Shown: positions 45,086 to 53,857 of the stretch, one piece after another
How positions within the stretch are numbered: the first letter of the stretch is position 1
How the letters are laid out: each line of letters starts with the position of its first letter
Source of the DNA: Streptomyces hygroscopicus
GTDB taxonomy: Bacteria; Actinomycetota; Actinomycetes; Streptomycetales; Streptomycetaceae
Direction of reading: 5' to 3'
Length of the DNA: 64,000 bases
NCBI RefSeq assembly: GCF_026168105.1
Contig: NZ_LBMW01000002.1
Span: 124,001 to 188,000, forward strand
Notes under the pieces: generated by a model
Database searches by the model: none
Told to the model about the DNA's origin: nothing
What the model saw: only the letters and a program-made list of their open reading frames with translations
Position numbers and translations under genes: made by a program

Positions 45086-45726
45086 CCGTCGTCCCGCACC
45101 GTGAACCGCTGCATCAGCCACGACGAGAAGGACCCCGTCACCGCGCCCAGCAGACCGAGGCCGCAGCCCATCAGCACCACCGCGACCAGCCGACCCGGCA
45201 GCGTCACCGGCACGACATCGCCGTAGCCCACCGTCGCCAGGGTGGAGGCCGCCCACCACAGCGCGTCACCGAACGTGCGGATCGTCGCGTCCGGGTCGGT
45301 GTGCTCGTACTCGTACACCGCGAGCGCGGCGGAGAAGCCGAGCAGCACGGCCGACAGACCCGCGTAGAGCATCACCCGCGCCTGCAGGGAGAGCCGGGGC
45401 GTCCCCCGGCGGTGCTCCTGGAGGGCGTCGTAGACCCGTGCGATGCGCACCGGCCGCAGCAGAGGCAGCAGCACGACCAGTGAGTCCAGCCAGTGCCGCT
45501 GGACGAAGCGCACACCTTCACCGCTCAGATGCCAGCGCACCGAGTAGTCGACGATGAACAGCGCCCAGGTTCCGTACGTCACCGCCAGGCACATGTCGCG
45601 AACCGGACCGGGCAGCCCCTCGCCCAGGACCCGTGCCGCGTACGAGCCGAGGAAGAGCAGGGAGGCCGCGCCGAGCGGGATCCCCGCCCGCCGCTCCCAG
45701 CGGGCCGTACGGCTGTCGTCGTCCAT
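45064..45726 (-). CDS. Voltage-gated-like potassium channel protein (two-pore-helix family)
   Basis: A 220-residue membrane protein with about six hydrophobic segments. The pore loop and selectivity filter read WWAASTLATVGYGDVVPVT, the K+ channel signature. An S4-like segment with spaced arginines (LLRPVRIARVYDALQEHRR) precedes it, so it may sense voltage. It would conduct K+ across the plasma membrane. ATG 45726 begins MDDDSRTARWERR; the longer frame to 45807 is less likely because it overlaps the HIT promoter. Confidence 0.85.
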   Translation of the reverse strand: MDDDSRTARWERRAGIPLGAASLLFLGSYAARVLGEGLPGPVRDMCLAVTYGTWALFIVDYSVRWHLSGEGVRFVQRHWLDSLVVLLPLLRPVRIARVYDALQEHRRGTPRLSLQARVMLYAGLSAVLLGFSAALAVYEYEHTDPDATIRTFGDALWWAASTLATVGYGDVVPVTLPGRLVAVVLMGCGLGLLGAVTGSFSSWLMQRFTVRDDGGGPPGR

Positions 45727-45805
45727 CGGCCCAGCTTGGCCCGCGACCGTTTTGCCCGAGCCCCGCCGACACGCCGCGAACGAGCGAAGCCATATGCTGC
45801 ACTGC

Positions 45806-46360
45806 ATGACGAGTGAGCCGGAACAGCAGATCGGAGTGGGGACCCAGGACGCGTTCCAGCGTCTGTGGACGCCTCACCGGATGGCGTACATCCAGGGCGA
45901 GAACAAGCCGACCGGCCCCGGGGCCGGCGACGGCTGCCCGTTCTGCTCGATCCCGGCCAAGTCCGACGAGGACGGGCTGATCGTCAGGCGCGGTGAGCAG
46001 GTGTACGTGGTTCTCAACCTGTACCCGTACAACGGCGGCCATCTGATGGTCGTGCCCTACCGCCACGTCGCCGACTACACGGATCTGACCGAGCCGGAGA
46101 CCGCGGAACTCGCCGAGCTCACCAAGCAGGCGATGACCGCTCTGCGCACGGCCTCCGGGGCGCACGGCTTCAACATCGGCATGAACCAGGGGACGGTCGC
46201 CGGCGCGGGCATCGCCGCCCATCTGCACCAGCACGTCGTCCCGCGCTGGGGCGGCGACACCAACTTCATGCCGGTGATCGGCCATACGAGGGTCCTGCCG
46301 CAACTGCTGGCCGACACCAGGAAGATGCTGGCGGAGGCCTGGCCGACGACGTCCGGCTAG
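45806..46360 (+). CDS. HIT-family nucleotide hydrolase/phosphorylase (Ap4A phosphorylase-like)
   Basis: A 184-residue nucleotide-binding protein. The histidine triad is IAAHLHQHVVPRW, and CPFCSIPAKSDEDG near the N-terminus supplies cysteines. The mycobacterial orthologue beside thrS is known as an Ap4A phosphorylase, so clearance of diadenosine tetraphosphate formed by aminoacyl-tRNA synthetases is a plausible role. TATGCT (45793-45798) ends 7 bp before ATG 45806 with no ribosome binding site, pointing to a leaderless mRNA. A GGACGGG/CCCGTCC hairpin (46399-46416) follows. Confidence 0.87.
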   Translation: MTSEPEQQIGVGTQDAFQRLWTPHRMAYIQGENKPTGPGAGDGCPFCSIPAKSDEDGLIVRRGEQVYVVLNLYPYNGGHLMVVPYRHVADYTDLTEPETAELAELTKQAMTALRTASGAHGFNIGMNQGTVAGAGIAAHLHQHVVPRWGGDTNFMPVIGHTRVLPQLLADTRKMLAEAWPTTSG

Positions 46361-46448
46361 CCTCGGGCAGGCGTGCCTCCCGGGACGGCGGCCCCCGGGG
46401 ACGGGCGGCCCCGTCCGGCGGGGCGGACCCGGCTCACCGCCCAAGGGA

Positions 46449-48107
46449 CTAGGCGTCGTAGACGTCGGCCTTCCGCGGCGACACGTCCTGCACCTGCGTG
46501 CTGAGGAACGACGACCGCGTGCCGAACTTCTCCGTGTCCACGCCGTTCTCCTCCAGCACCCGGATCGCCGCCGCGTGCACCACCCGCAGCACGGGCGTGG
46601 CCGCGCGCAGCGCGTCGTCCGCCATGAACCGGTGCCGCCACGGCTGGTCCGCCCAGGCGTGGCGCAGACCGAACGGCTCGGGCAGCGTCAGCGAGCCGCC
46701 GAGCCAGTTCAGCAGCGGCGGATACCAGGTGAGCGGGGCGCGCACGGCGAGCCGCACCACCTCGTCCGTGTCGACCAGCGGGAGCTTCACCTCTCGGGTC
46801 TCCCAGAATTTGACCTGCTTCTGCACGGTCTTGGTCGGCGCCGCCGGCTTGGTTGTGAACAGCGCGTTCACGGGGCCCAGGGCATGCCCGGTGACCTCGA
46901 TGCGCAGCGTCTCGTGCAGGACCGTCACCGTGATCAGCATGGTGATGATCAGCTGGCCGTCCCAGAGCGTCCACTGGACCCCCAGGTAGTGCCGCTCACC
47001 GCTGCCGAACTGCTGCTTGTTGCAGATGTCCTGGATGGCGTGGGTCTTGATCTGGTACGCGTCCACGTCCGTGCCCTCGGGACGGGACACCTCCTTCGCG
47101 TTCTCCCCGATCGGGTTGACGACCCAGTGCCGGATCGACGGGGTGGTGAAACCTCCGGTGTTCAGCGGCCCCCGCTCCAGCATGCGCAGCTGGTCGTGGA
47201 TGGCCCTGATCACGTCCCAGCTGCGGAAGGGATGGATCTCCTTGTCCGGATCGCGCGGCACCAGGTCCTCGGCGAGCTGCCAGCTGCCCCAGCGCGTGCC
47301 CATGCCGAGGATGCCCTTGGGCCCGGCGTAGAAGACGGAGTTGGACTGCTGCTCGGCGCTCAGCCGGACCAGCGCCTGGCGCAGCAGTTCGGCGGCGCTC
47401 TCCCCGGGGCTGCCGGGCACCGCCTCCGGGATCTTCGCGCCGAGTCCGCCGCCGGAGAGCAGGCTGTCCCAGCGCTCCCGCAGGTCGCGCGCCGTACGCT
47501 CGCAGATCTGCTTCGCCCAGAACCAGCCGACGACCGGCAGCACGACCGCCGCGCGTGCGTACCACGCCCAGAAGCCGCCGAACGGAATGCGGATCAGGAA
47601 GATCACCGCGAGGACGCCCACCGCGGCCAGCAGCGTGGTGCCGAGAGCGGAACCGCGCTTGGCGTCCCGCCGGGTGATGGTGGCCCGGATCGTGAAGACC
47701 AGCAGCCACACCAGGAGCCCCGGAAGGAAGAGCACCCCGCACAGCACCGTCACCGCCGACAGCCAGTTGTCGCGCTCCCGGCGGATGCGGTGCGCGGCCA
47801 GGCAGTGCTCCACGACCACCTGCGGCTCGGTGCCGAAGGACTGGATGAGCGGCTTGCGGCCGGCTCCCAGCATCCGGTCCCGCACCGCCAGCGAGAAGGC
47901 CTCCCCGAGGTTGGGCCGGAAGATCCTCGCCCAGGAGCGGCCGGGGGTGACGGCCGACTGGTGCCATTCGTTGTCGGCGTCGAGGATCGTCTCGACCTTC
48001 GCGTCGCGGTAGGCCGCCGAGGCCAGCGCGAAGGTCGCCGCCGTCTGGCCCGCGGAGCCCGACAGGGGCACCTGGGCCCCGGGGCTGAAATCGAATCCGT
48101 CCGTCAC
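46449..48107 (-). CDS. Large membrane-associated protein of unknown function
   Basis: A protein of about 552 residues. The N-terminal 100 residues are soluble, followed by two hydrophobic pairs (VTVLCGVLFLPGLLVWLLVF; GTTLLAAVGVLAVIFLIRI; AAVVLPVVGWFWA) and a long soluble region with another helix (LIITMLITVTVLHETL). No catalytic motif is recognised. The start is uncertain: GTG 48107 has GGGGG 5 bp upstream, while ATG 48119 and 48185 are also in frame. It lies downstream of the EF-G-like gene, behind a strong terminator. Confidence 0.7.
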   Translation of the reverse strand: MTDGFDFSPGAQVPLSGSAGQTAATFALASAAYRDAKVETILDADNEWHQSAVTPGRSWARIFRPNLGEAFSLAVRDRMLGAGRKPLIQSFGTEPQVVVEHCLAAHRIRRERDNWLSAVTVLCGVLFLPGLLVWLLVFTIRATITRRDAKRGSALGTTLLAAVGVLAVIFLIRIPFGGFWAWYARAAVVLPVVGWFWAKQICERTARDLRERWDSLLSGGGLGAKIPEAVPGSPGESAAELLRQALVRLSAEQQSNSVFYAGPKGILGMGTRWGSWQLAEDLVPRDPDKEIHPFRSWDVIRAIHDQLRMLERGPLNTGGFTTPSIRHWVVNPIGENAKEVSRPEGTDVDAYQIKTHAIQDICNKQQFGSGERHYLGVQWTLWDGQLIITMLITVTVLHETLRIEVTGHALGPVNALFTTKPAAPTKTVQKQVKFWETREVKLPLVDTDEVVRLAVRAPLTWYPPLLNWLGGSLTLPEPFGLRHAWADQPWRHRFMADDALRAATPVLRVVHAAAIRVLEENGVDTEKFGTRSSFLSTQVQDVSPRKADVYDA

Positions 48108-48243
48108 TGCCGCCCCCATCGCCGCCGAACCCGCTCCTGCGGCCTTCCCGACTTCCTTGCCCCGCACACCTGTTGAACAGGTCATCGTGCTGGTCGCGTC
48201 TCAACTTGATCAGGTCATCAGCGTATCCGCAGGCGCCGGCATT

Positions 48244-48276
48244 CGTCGGTGGACGGCCGGAAGCCGTCCACCGACG
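48244..48276 (-). terminator. Terminator of the EF-G-like gene
   Basis: CGTCGGTGGACGGC (48244-48257) and GCCGTCCACCGACG (48263-48276) form a perfect 14-bp stem with loop CGGAA, 26 bp after the stop codon of the minus-strand EF-G-like gene. Confidence 0.88.
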
Positions 48277-48301
48277 GGAGGGAAAGGGAACACAGGTCCA
48301 A

Positions 48302-50500
48302 CTACGAGGCCTCACGCTCCTGTTCGCGGACCTTCACGGCGAGCTGCGGTGGCATCGGCTCGTGCCGGGCGTAGGAGCGGCTGAAGCGCGCGGTGCCGTG
48401 CGAGAGGGAGCGCAGGTCGACCGCGTACCGGCCGATCTCGATCTCCGGCACCTCGGCCCGTACGAGGGTGCGGCCGCCGCTCGTCTGCTCGGTGCCCAGC
48501 ACCCGGCCGCGCCGCCCGGACAGGTCGCTCATCACGGCGCCGACGTACTCGTCGCCGACCAGCACCGTCACCTCGGCGACCGGTTCCAGGAGGTGGATCG
48601 TGGCATCGGCCGCAGCCTCGCGCAGGGCCAGCGCGCCCGCCGTCTGGAAGGCGGCGTCGGAGGAGTCCACGGAGTGCGCCTTGCCGTCGAGGAGCGTGAT
48701 GCGGATGTCGACGAGGGGGTGGCCGGCGGCCACGCCCTTGGCGGCCTGGGCCCGGACGCCCTTCTCGACGGACGGGATGAACTGCCGGGGCACGGCCCCG
48801 CCGACCACCTTGTCCACGAACTCGATGCCGGAGCCGCCGGACAGCGGTTCGACCTCGATCTCGCAGATCGCGTACTGCCCGTGGCCGCCGGACTGCTTCA
48901 CATGGCGGCCGCGCCCGGCAGACCTGCCCGCGAAAGTCTCCCGCAGGGAGACCTTGTGCGGGACCACATCGACCTGGACGCCGTACCGGCTGCGCAGCCG
49001 CTCGAGGACGACGTCCGCGTGGGCCTCGCCCAGACACCACAGCACCACCTGGTGGGTGTCCTGGTTCTGTTCGAGCCGCATGGTCGGATCCTCGGCGACC
49101 AGCCGTGCCAGCCCCTGGCTGAGCTTGTCCTCGTCCGCCTTGCTGTGCGCCTGGATGGCGAGCGGCAGCAGCGGGTCGGGCATCTCCCAGGGTTCCAGCA
49201 GCAGCGGGTCGTCCTTGGCCGACAGGGTGTCGCCGGTCTCGGCCCGGTTCAGCTTCGCCACGCATGCCAGATCGCCGGCGATGCAATGGGTGAGGGGACG
49301 CTGCTGTTTGCCGAACGGCGCGGACAGGGCGCCGATGCGCTCGTCGACGTCGTGGTCCTCGTGGCCGCGGTCGGCGAGCCCGTGCCCGGACACATGGACC
49401 GTCTCGTCGGGGCGCAGAGTGCCCGAGAACACGCGGACCAGCGAGACACGCCCCACGTACGGGTCGGACGACGTCTTCACGACCTCCGCCGCGAGTGGCC
49501 CGTCCGGGTCGCAGAGCTTGAGGTCGCGCGGCTTGCCGTCCGGTGTGGTGACCGTCGGTGCCTCCCGCTCCAGCGGAGTCGGGAAGCCGCCCGTGACCAG
49601 CTCGAGCAGCTCGACCGTGCCGAGGCCCTGCCGGGCGCCGTCGGAGGCGGGCGCGGCGGCCAGGACCGGGAAGAACCTGCCGCGGGCGACGGCCCGCTCC
49701 AGGTCCTGCACCAGCGTGCCGAAGTCGATCTCCTCGCCGCCCAGATAGCGGTCCATGAGGGTCTCGTCCTCGCTCTCCGCGATGATCCCCTCGATGAGCC
49801 GGTTGCGGGCCTCCTCCATCAGCGGCAGCTGGTCGGGCCCCGGCTCGGACTCCTTGCGCTCGCCGGTCGAGTAGTCGAACAGCTTCTGCGACAGCAGGCC
49901 GGTCAGCCCGGTCACGGGCGCGTGCCCGTCCGGCCCCTGTGGGCCGTGCAGCGGCAGGTACAGCGGCAGTACGGCATCGGGGTCGTCCGCCCCGAACGCC
50001 TCCGCACAGACCCGGGTCATCTCCTCGAAGTCGGCCCTTGCGGCCTCCAGGTGCGTGATCACGATGGCGCGCGGCATACCGACCGCCGCGCACTCCTCCC
50101 AGACCATGCGGGTCGAGCCGTCCACCCCGTCCGAGGCGGAGACGACGAAAAGGGCCGCGTCCGCGGCGCGCAGACCGGCCCTGAGTTCCCCGACGAAGTC
50201 GGCGTATCCAGGAGTGTCCAGCAAGTTGATCTTGATCCCGTCCCAATCGACGGGGACCAGGGAGAGCTGCACCGAGCGCTGCTGCCGGTGCTCGATCTCG
50301 TCGTAGTCGGAGATGGTGCCGCCGTCCTCCACACGGCCCGCCCGGTTCACCGCTCCCGCCGTCAGCGCGAGAGCCTCCACCAGAGTCGTCTTTCCCGATC
50401 CGCTGTGGCCGACCAGCACCACATTCCGTACGGACGCGGGGCGGTCGGCCGCCGTTGCCCTGCCGGCGGCTCCGGTGTGTGTATTCGCCTTGTCGCCCAT
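48302..50500 (-). CDS. Elongation factor G-like GTPase (EF-G2 type)
   Basis: A 732-residue translational GTPase paralogue with all five EF-G domains. G1 is GHSGSGKTTL, G3 is LLDTPGYADF, and the C-terminal domain IV-V region is complete (FSRSYARHEPMP near the end). The G4 motif, NKxD in canonical EF-G, reads ITHLEAARAD here. Switch I is also divergent. Actinobacteria carry such second EF-Gs, whose exact role is unclear; the main fusA lies elsewhere with the ribosomal genes. ATG 50500 follows GGGAGG; ATG 50545 is less likely. Confidence 0.88.
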   Translation of the reverse strand: MGDKANTHTGAAGRATAADRPASVRNVVLVGHSGSGKTTLVEALALTAGAVNRAGRVEDGGTISDYDEIEHRQQRSVQLSLVPVDWDGIKINLLDTPGYADFVGELRAGLRAADAALFVVSASDGVDGSTRMVWEECAAVGMPRAIVITHLEAARADFEEMTRVCAEAFGADDPDAVLPLYLPLHGPQGPDGHAPVTGLTGLLSQKLFDYSTGERKESEPGPDQLPLMEEARNRLIEGIIAESEDETLMDRYLGGEEIDFGTLVQDLERAVARGRFFPVLAAAPASDGARQGLGTVELLELVTGGFPTPLEREAPTVTTPDGKPRDLKLCDPDGPLAAEVVKTSSDPYVGRVSLVRVFSGTLRPDETVHVSGHGLADRGHEDHDVDERIGALSAPFGKQQRPLTHCIAGDLACVAKLNRAETGDTLSAKDDPLLLEPWEMPDPLLPLAIQAHSKADEDKLSQGLARLVAEDPTMRLEQNQDTHQVVLWCLGEAHADVVLERLRSRYGVQVDVVPHKVSLRETFAGRSAGRGRHVKQSGGHGQYAICEIEVEPLSGGSGIEFVDKVVGGAVPRQFIPSVEKGVRAQAAKGVAAGHPLVDIRITLLDGKAHSVDSSDAAFQTAGALALREAAADATIHLLEPVAEVTVLVGDEYVGAVMSDLSGRRGRVLGTEQTSGGRTLVRAEVPEIEIGRYAVDLRSLSHGTARFSRSYARHEPMPPQLAVKVREQEREAS

Positions 50501-50805
50501 GGCCTTGCCTCCCGTGCACGGTGAGGTCACTGTGGGCGGGGACATGCGGACCCGCGTGCGGTGGCGGCTCCGATGGCGCCCGCGGTGTCTTCGAGCTTCG
50601 CACTCGCGTCACGGTGCGTCCATACGAAGGACGCGATCCCGCCACCCGTGCGTGCCGCGTCGGCCCGCGATCGCGCCGTGGCCCCCGCCGTCAGGACGTG
50701 ACACGGGGTGCGGGTGCCCGGCCGTCGCGCACCCGCGCGCGTGGCTACGATGGGCCAGCCGGTGGCCAGCAGGGGCCGCGCGGCGCACCGACCGTCGGGA
50801 AGGCC
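50501..50805. other. Divergent promoter region between the EF-G-like gene and pgsA
   Basis: These 305 bp must hold both promoters. A -10-like TACGAT lies at 50746-50751, 54 bp before pgsA, without a clear -35. No gene or strong hairpin is seen. Confidence 0.4.
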
Positions 50806-51492
50806 ATGCTGAACAAGTACGCGCGTGCATTCTTCACGCGTGTCCTCACACCGTTCGCCGCGTTTCTGATCCGGAGGGGCGTCAGCCCCGACGCGGTCAC
50901 GCTCCTCGGTACCGCCGGAGTGGTCGCGGGCGCGTTGGTCTTCTACCCCCGGGGCGAGTTCTTCTGGGGAACGGTCGTCATCACCCTGTTCGTCTTCTCG
51001 GACCTCGTCGACGGCAACATGGCCCGCCAGCTCGGCCGCTCCAGCCGCTGGGGAGCCTTCCTGGACTCCACGCTCGACCGGGTCGCCGACGGTGCCATCT
51101 TCGGAGGGTTCGCCCTCTGGTACGCGGGCAAGGGCCACGACGACGTCCTGTGCGCGGTCTCGATCTTCTGCCTGGCCAGCGGCCAGGTCGTGTCGTACAC
51201 CAAGGCCCGGGGCGAGTCGATCGGCCTGCCCGTCGCGGTCAACGGGCTCGTGGAGCGCGCCGAACGCCTGGTGATCTCGCTGGTCGCGGCCGGTCTCGCG
51301 GGCCTGCACAGGTTCGGTGTGCCCGGCATCCAGGTCCTGTTGCCGATCGCGCTGTGGATCGTCGCCGTCGGCAGCCTGGTCACGCTGATCCAGCGGGTGG
51401 TCACGGTGCGCCGGGAAGCCGCCGAGGCGGACGCCGCCGCGGCCGACGAGAAGAGCGAGAATGCCTCGCACGGGAGCGAGGCGGCCACGTGA
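50806..51492 (+). CDS. pgsA: CDP-alcohol phosphatidyltransferase, phosphatidylinositol(-phosphate) synthase
   Basis: An integral membrane enzyme (228 residues) that joins CDP-diacylglycerol to inositol-1-phosphate, giving the lipid on which mannosides are built. The family motif DG(x)2AR(x)8G(x)3D(x)3D is complete in VDGNMARQLGRSSRWG and AFLDSTLDRVAD. About six helices are present, with a charged Ala-rich tail. The PI role is assigned from the following acyltransferase and pimA genes, matching the mycobacterial order. The acyltransferase ATG lies 52 bp after the stop. Confidence 0.88.
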   Translation: MLNKYARAFFTRVLTPFAAFLIRRGVSPDAVTLLGTAGVVAGALVFYPRGEFFWGTVVITLFVFSDLVDGNMARQLGRSSRWGAFLDSTLDRVADGAIFGGFALWYAGKGHDDVLCAVSIFCLASGQVVSYTKARGESIGLPVAVNGLVERAERLVISLVAAGLAGLHRFGVPGIQVLLPIALWIVAVGSLVTLIQRVVTVRREAAEADAAAADEKSENASHGSEAAT

Positions 51493-51503
51493 ACGACGGG
51501 CGG

Positions 51504-51536
51504 GACCGAGAGCAGGACCGAGAGCAGGACGGAGAG
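51504..51536. repeat. 12-bp tandem repeat between pgsA and the acyltransferase gene
   Basis: GACCGAGAGCAG occurs twice in tandem (51504-51515, 51516-51527), followed by a partial copy GACGGAGAG. The third copy supplies the GGAGAGG that acts as ribosome binding site for ATG 51545. Confidence 0.75.
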
Positions 51537-51544
51537 GCGGCCTC

Positions 51545-52468
51545 ATGACCAGCCTCCAGGAGCGGTTGACGGACGGGCTCTACGGCCTCGGCTGGAGCAC
51601 GGTCAAGAAGCTGCCCGAACCTGTGGCCACCGCGCTGGGCCGGTCCATCGCCGACCTTGTCTGGAAGCAGCGAGGCGCGGGCGTGCGACGGCTCGAGAGC
51701 AACTACGCGCGCGTGGTGCCCGACGCGAGTCCCGAGCGGCTCGCCGAACTCAGCCGGGCGGGCATGCGCTCGTACCTGCGCTACTGGATGGAGTCCTTCC
51801 GGCTCCCGGCGTGGAGCGAGGAGCGCGTCAAGGGCGGTTTCGAACCCAAGGATCTGCACCACCTCACCGACGGACTGGCTTCCGGCAGGGGCGTCGTCCT
51901 TGCGCTGCCGCACCTGGCCAATTGGGATCTGGCGGGCGCCTGGGTCACCACCAAACTGGAGACGCCGTTCACGACGGTCGCCGAGCGGCTCAAGCCCGAG
52001 ACGCTGTACGACCGGTTCGTCGCCTACCGTGAGGGCCTCGGCATGGAGGTGCTGCCGCACAGCGGCGGCTCCGCGTTCGGCACCCTGGCCCGGCGGCTGC
52101 GCGACGGGGGGCTGGTCTGCCTGGTCGCCGACCGTGACCTGTCCGACTCCGGCATCGAGGTCACCTTCTTCGGTGAGACGGCCCGGATGCCCGCGGGGCC
52201 CGCGCTGCTCGCCCAGCAGACCGGCGCGCTGCTGCTGCCGGTGACGCTCTGGTACGACGACTCGCCCGTCATGCAGGGGCGCGTTCACCCTCCGATCGGG
52301 GTGCCGGAGGAAGGCAGCCGGGCCGAGAAGGCGTCCGTGATGACCCAGGCGGTGGCCGACGCCTTCGCCACGGGGATCGCCGAGCATCCGGAGGACTGGC
52401 ACATGCTGCAGCGCTTGTGGCTCGCCGACCTCGACCCCGGCAAGGACCCGCGGAAGGGCACGCCGTGA
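51545..52468 (+). CDS. Phosphatidylinositol mannoside acyltransferase (PatA-like)
   Basis: A 307-residue membrane-associated acyltransferase of the LpxL/HtrB superfamily. HLANWD near residue 122 is the HX4D catalytic motif; VCLVADRDLSDSG and FFGETARMPAGPALLA follow in the usual order. By homology and position it should put a fatty acyl chain on a mannose of PIM. It overlaps pimA by 4 nt, so the two are coupled. The mycobacterial orthologue is called PatA. Confidence 0.86.
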   Translation: MTSLQERLTDGLYGLGWSTVKKLPEPVATALGRSIADLVWKQRGAGVRRLESNYARVVPDASPERLAELSRAGMRSYLRYWMESFRLPAWSEERVKGGFEPKDLHHLTDGLASGRGVVLALPHLANWDLAGAWVTTKLETPFTTVAERLKPETLYDRFVAYREGLGMEVLPHSGGSAFGTLARRLRDGGLVCLVADRDLSDSGIEVTFFGETARMPAGPALLAQQTGALLLPVTLWYDDSPVMQGRVHPPIGVPEEGSRAEKASVMTQAVADAFATGIAEHPEDWHMLQRLWLADLDPGKDPRKGTP

Positions 52469-53625
52469 GGATCGGCATCGTCTGCCCGTACTCCTGGGAC
52501 GTTCCGGGCGGCGTCCAGTTCCACATCCGGGATCTCGCCGAGTACTTCATCCGGCTCGGGCACGAGGTCTCCGTCCTGGCCCCCGCGGACGACGACACAC
52601 CCCTGCCGCCGTACGTCGTCTCGGCGGGCCGCGCGGTCCCGGTGCCGTACAACGGCTCGGTGGCCCGCCTGAACTTCGGCTTCCTCAGTGCCGCGCGGGT
52701 CCGGCGGTGGCTGCACGACGGCGAGTTCGACGTGATCCACATCCACGAGCCGACCTCGCCGTCGCTGGGCCTGCTGGCCTGCTGGGCGGCGCAGGGCCCG
52801 ATCGTGGCGACCTTCCACACGTCGAACCCGCGCTCCCGGGCGATGGTCGCCGCGTACGCCATCCTCCAGGCCGCCCTCGAGAAGATCAGCGCGCGCATCG
52901 CGGTGAGCGAGTACGCGCGGCGCACCCTGGTCGAACACCTCGGCGGCGACGCGGTGGTGATCCCGAACGGCGTGGACGTCGACTTCTTCGCGAAGGCCGA
53001 GCCCAAGGCCGAGTGGCAGGGGAACACGATCGGCTTCATGGGGCGCATCGACGAACCGCGCAAGGGCCTTCCGGTCCTCATGAAGGCCCTGCCGAAGATC
53101 CTGGCCGCCCGCCCGGAGACCAGGCTGCTGGTGGCCGGCCGGGGCGACGAGAAGGAGGCGGTGGAGACGCTCCCCTCTCGGCTGCGCTCGCGCGTGGAGT
53201 TCCTCGGGATGATCAGCGACGAGGACAAGGCCCGCTTCCTGCGCAGCGTGGATCTGTACGTGGCTCCCAACACCGGGGGCGAGAGCTTCGGGATCATTCT
53301 GGTGGAGGCCATGTCCGCGGGCGCCCCCGTGCTCGCCTCCGACCTGGACGCCTTCGCCCAGGTCCTCGACCGGGGGGCGGCCGGCGAGCTGTTCGCCAAC
53401 GAGGACGCCGACGCACTCGCCGATGCGGCGGTGCGGCTGCTGGGGGACCCCGAGCGGCGCGCACAACTGCGGGAGCGCGGCAGCACCCACGTACGGCGCT
53501 TCGACTGGTCGACGGTCGGGGCGGACATCCTGTCGGTCTACGAGACGGTGACGGACGGGACGGCGGCGGTGGCCGCGGACGAACGGACGGGCCTGCGCGC
53601 CCGCCTCGGCCTGGCCCGGGACTGA
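52465..53625 (+). CDS. pimA: Phosphatidylinositol alpha-mannosyltransferase, GT4 family
   Basis: Transfers mannose from GDP-mannose to phosphatidylinositol at the cytoplasmic membrane face, the first step of PIM synthesis. The 386 residues open MRIGIVCPYSWDVPGGVQFH, the acceptor-binding start of PimA. VIHIHEPTSPSLG, GRIDEPRKGLPVL and the nucleotide-sugar loop GGESFGIILVEAMSAGAP are characteristic of GT4/PimA. GTG 52465 overlaps the acyltransferase stop. Confidence 0.9.
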   Translation: MRIGIVCPYSWDVPGGVQFHIRDLAEYFIRLGHEVSVLAPADDDTPLPPYVVSAGRAVPVPYNGSVARLNFGFLSAARVRRWLHDGEFDVIHIHEPTSPSLGLLACWAAQGPIVATFHTSNPRSRAMVAAYAILQAALEKISARIAVSEYARRTLVEHLGGDAVVIPNGVDVDFFAKAEPKAEWQGNTIGFMGRIDEPRKGLPVLMKALPKILAARPETRLLVAGRGDEKEAVETLPSRLRSRVEFLGMISDEDKARFLRSVDLYVAPNTGGESFGIILVEAMSAGAPVLASDLDAFAQVLDRGAAGELFANEDADALADAAVRLLGDPERRAQLRERGSTHVRRFDWSTVGADILSVYETVTDGTAAVAADERTGLRARLGLARD

Positions 53626-53779
53626 CCCGTTCCGACCACCGCGCGCCGGTACGGCCGACCACGGGGCCGGGCGGGTCGGAGTGCCGTGATCGGGGGCGCG
53701 GCCTGGTGGGCGGGGCTGGGGCCGACTGCCGGCAGCAGTTGGCCGCCGGGCCCGGCTGGACGCCACGGTCCGGCGGCCG

Positions 53780-53823
53780 CCGCGGCGCCCCGAAGCTCCA
53801 GCCGCGGCGTCCCGAAGCTCCAG
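53780..53823. repeat. 22-bp tandem direct repeat upstream of the LemA-like gene
   Basis: Positions 53780-53801 and 53802-53823 are the same except for one C/T difference at the ninth base. Each contains CCCGAAGCTCCAG. The second copy ends 20 bp before the -10-like TAGCCT (53844-53849), so the pair could be an operator in the -35 region. Confidence 0.7.
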
Positions 53824-53857
53824 GTGAGGGGAGCGCGGACAGGTAGCCTTGCCGCCC

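Noticed and set aside
43058..45259. 733-codon frame antisense to thrS
   Set aside because: Shadow of a fully conserved synthetase gene.
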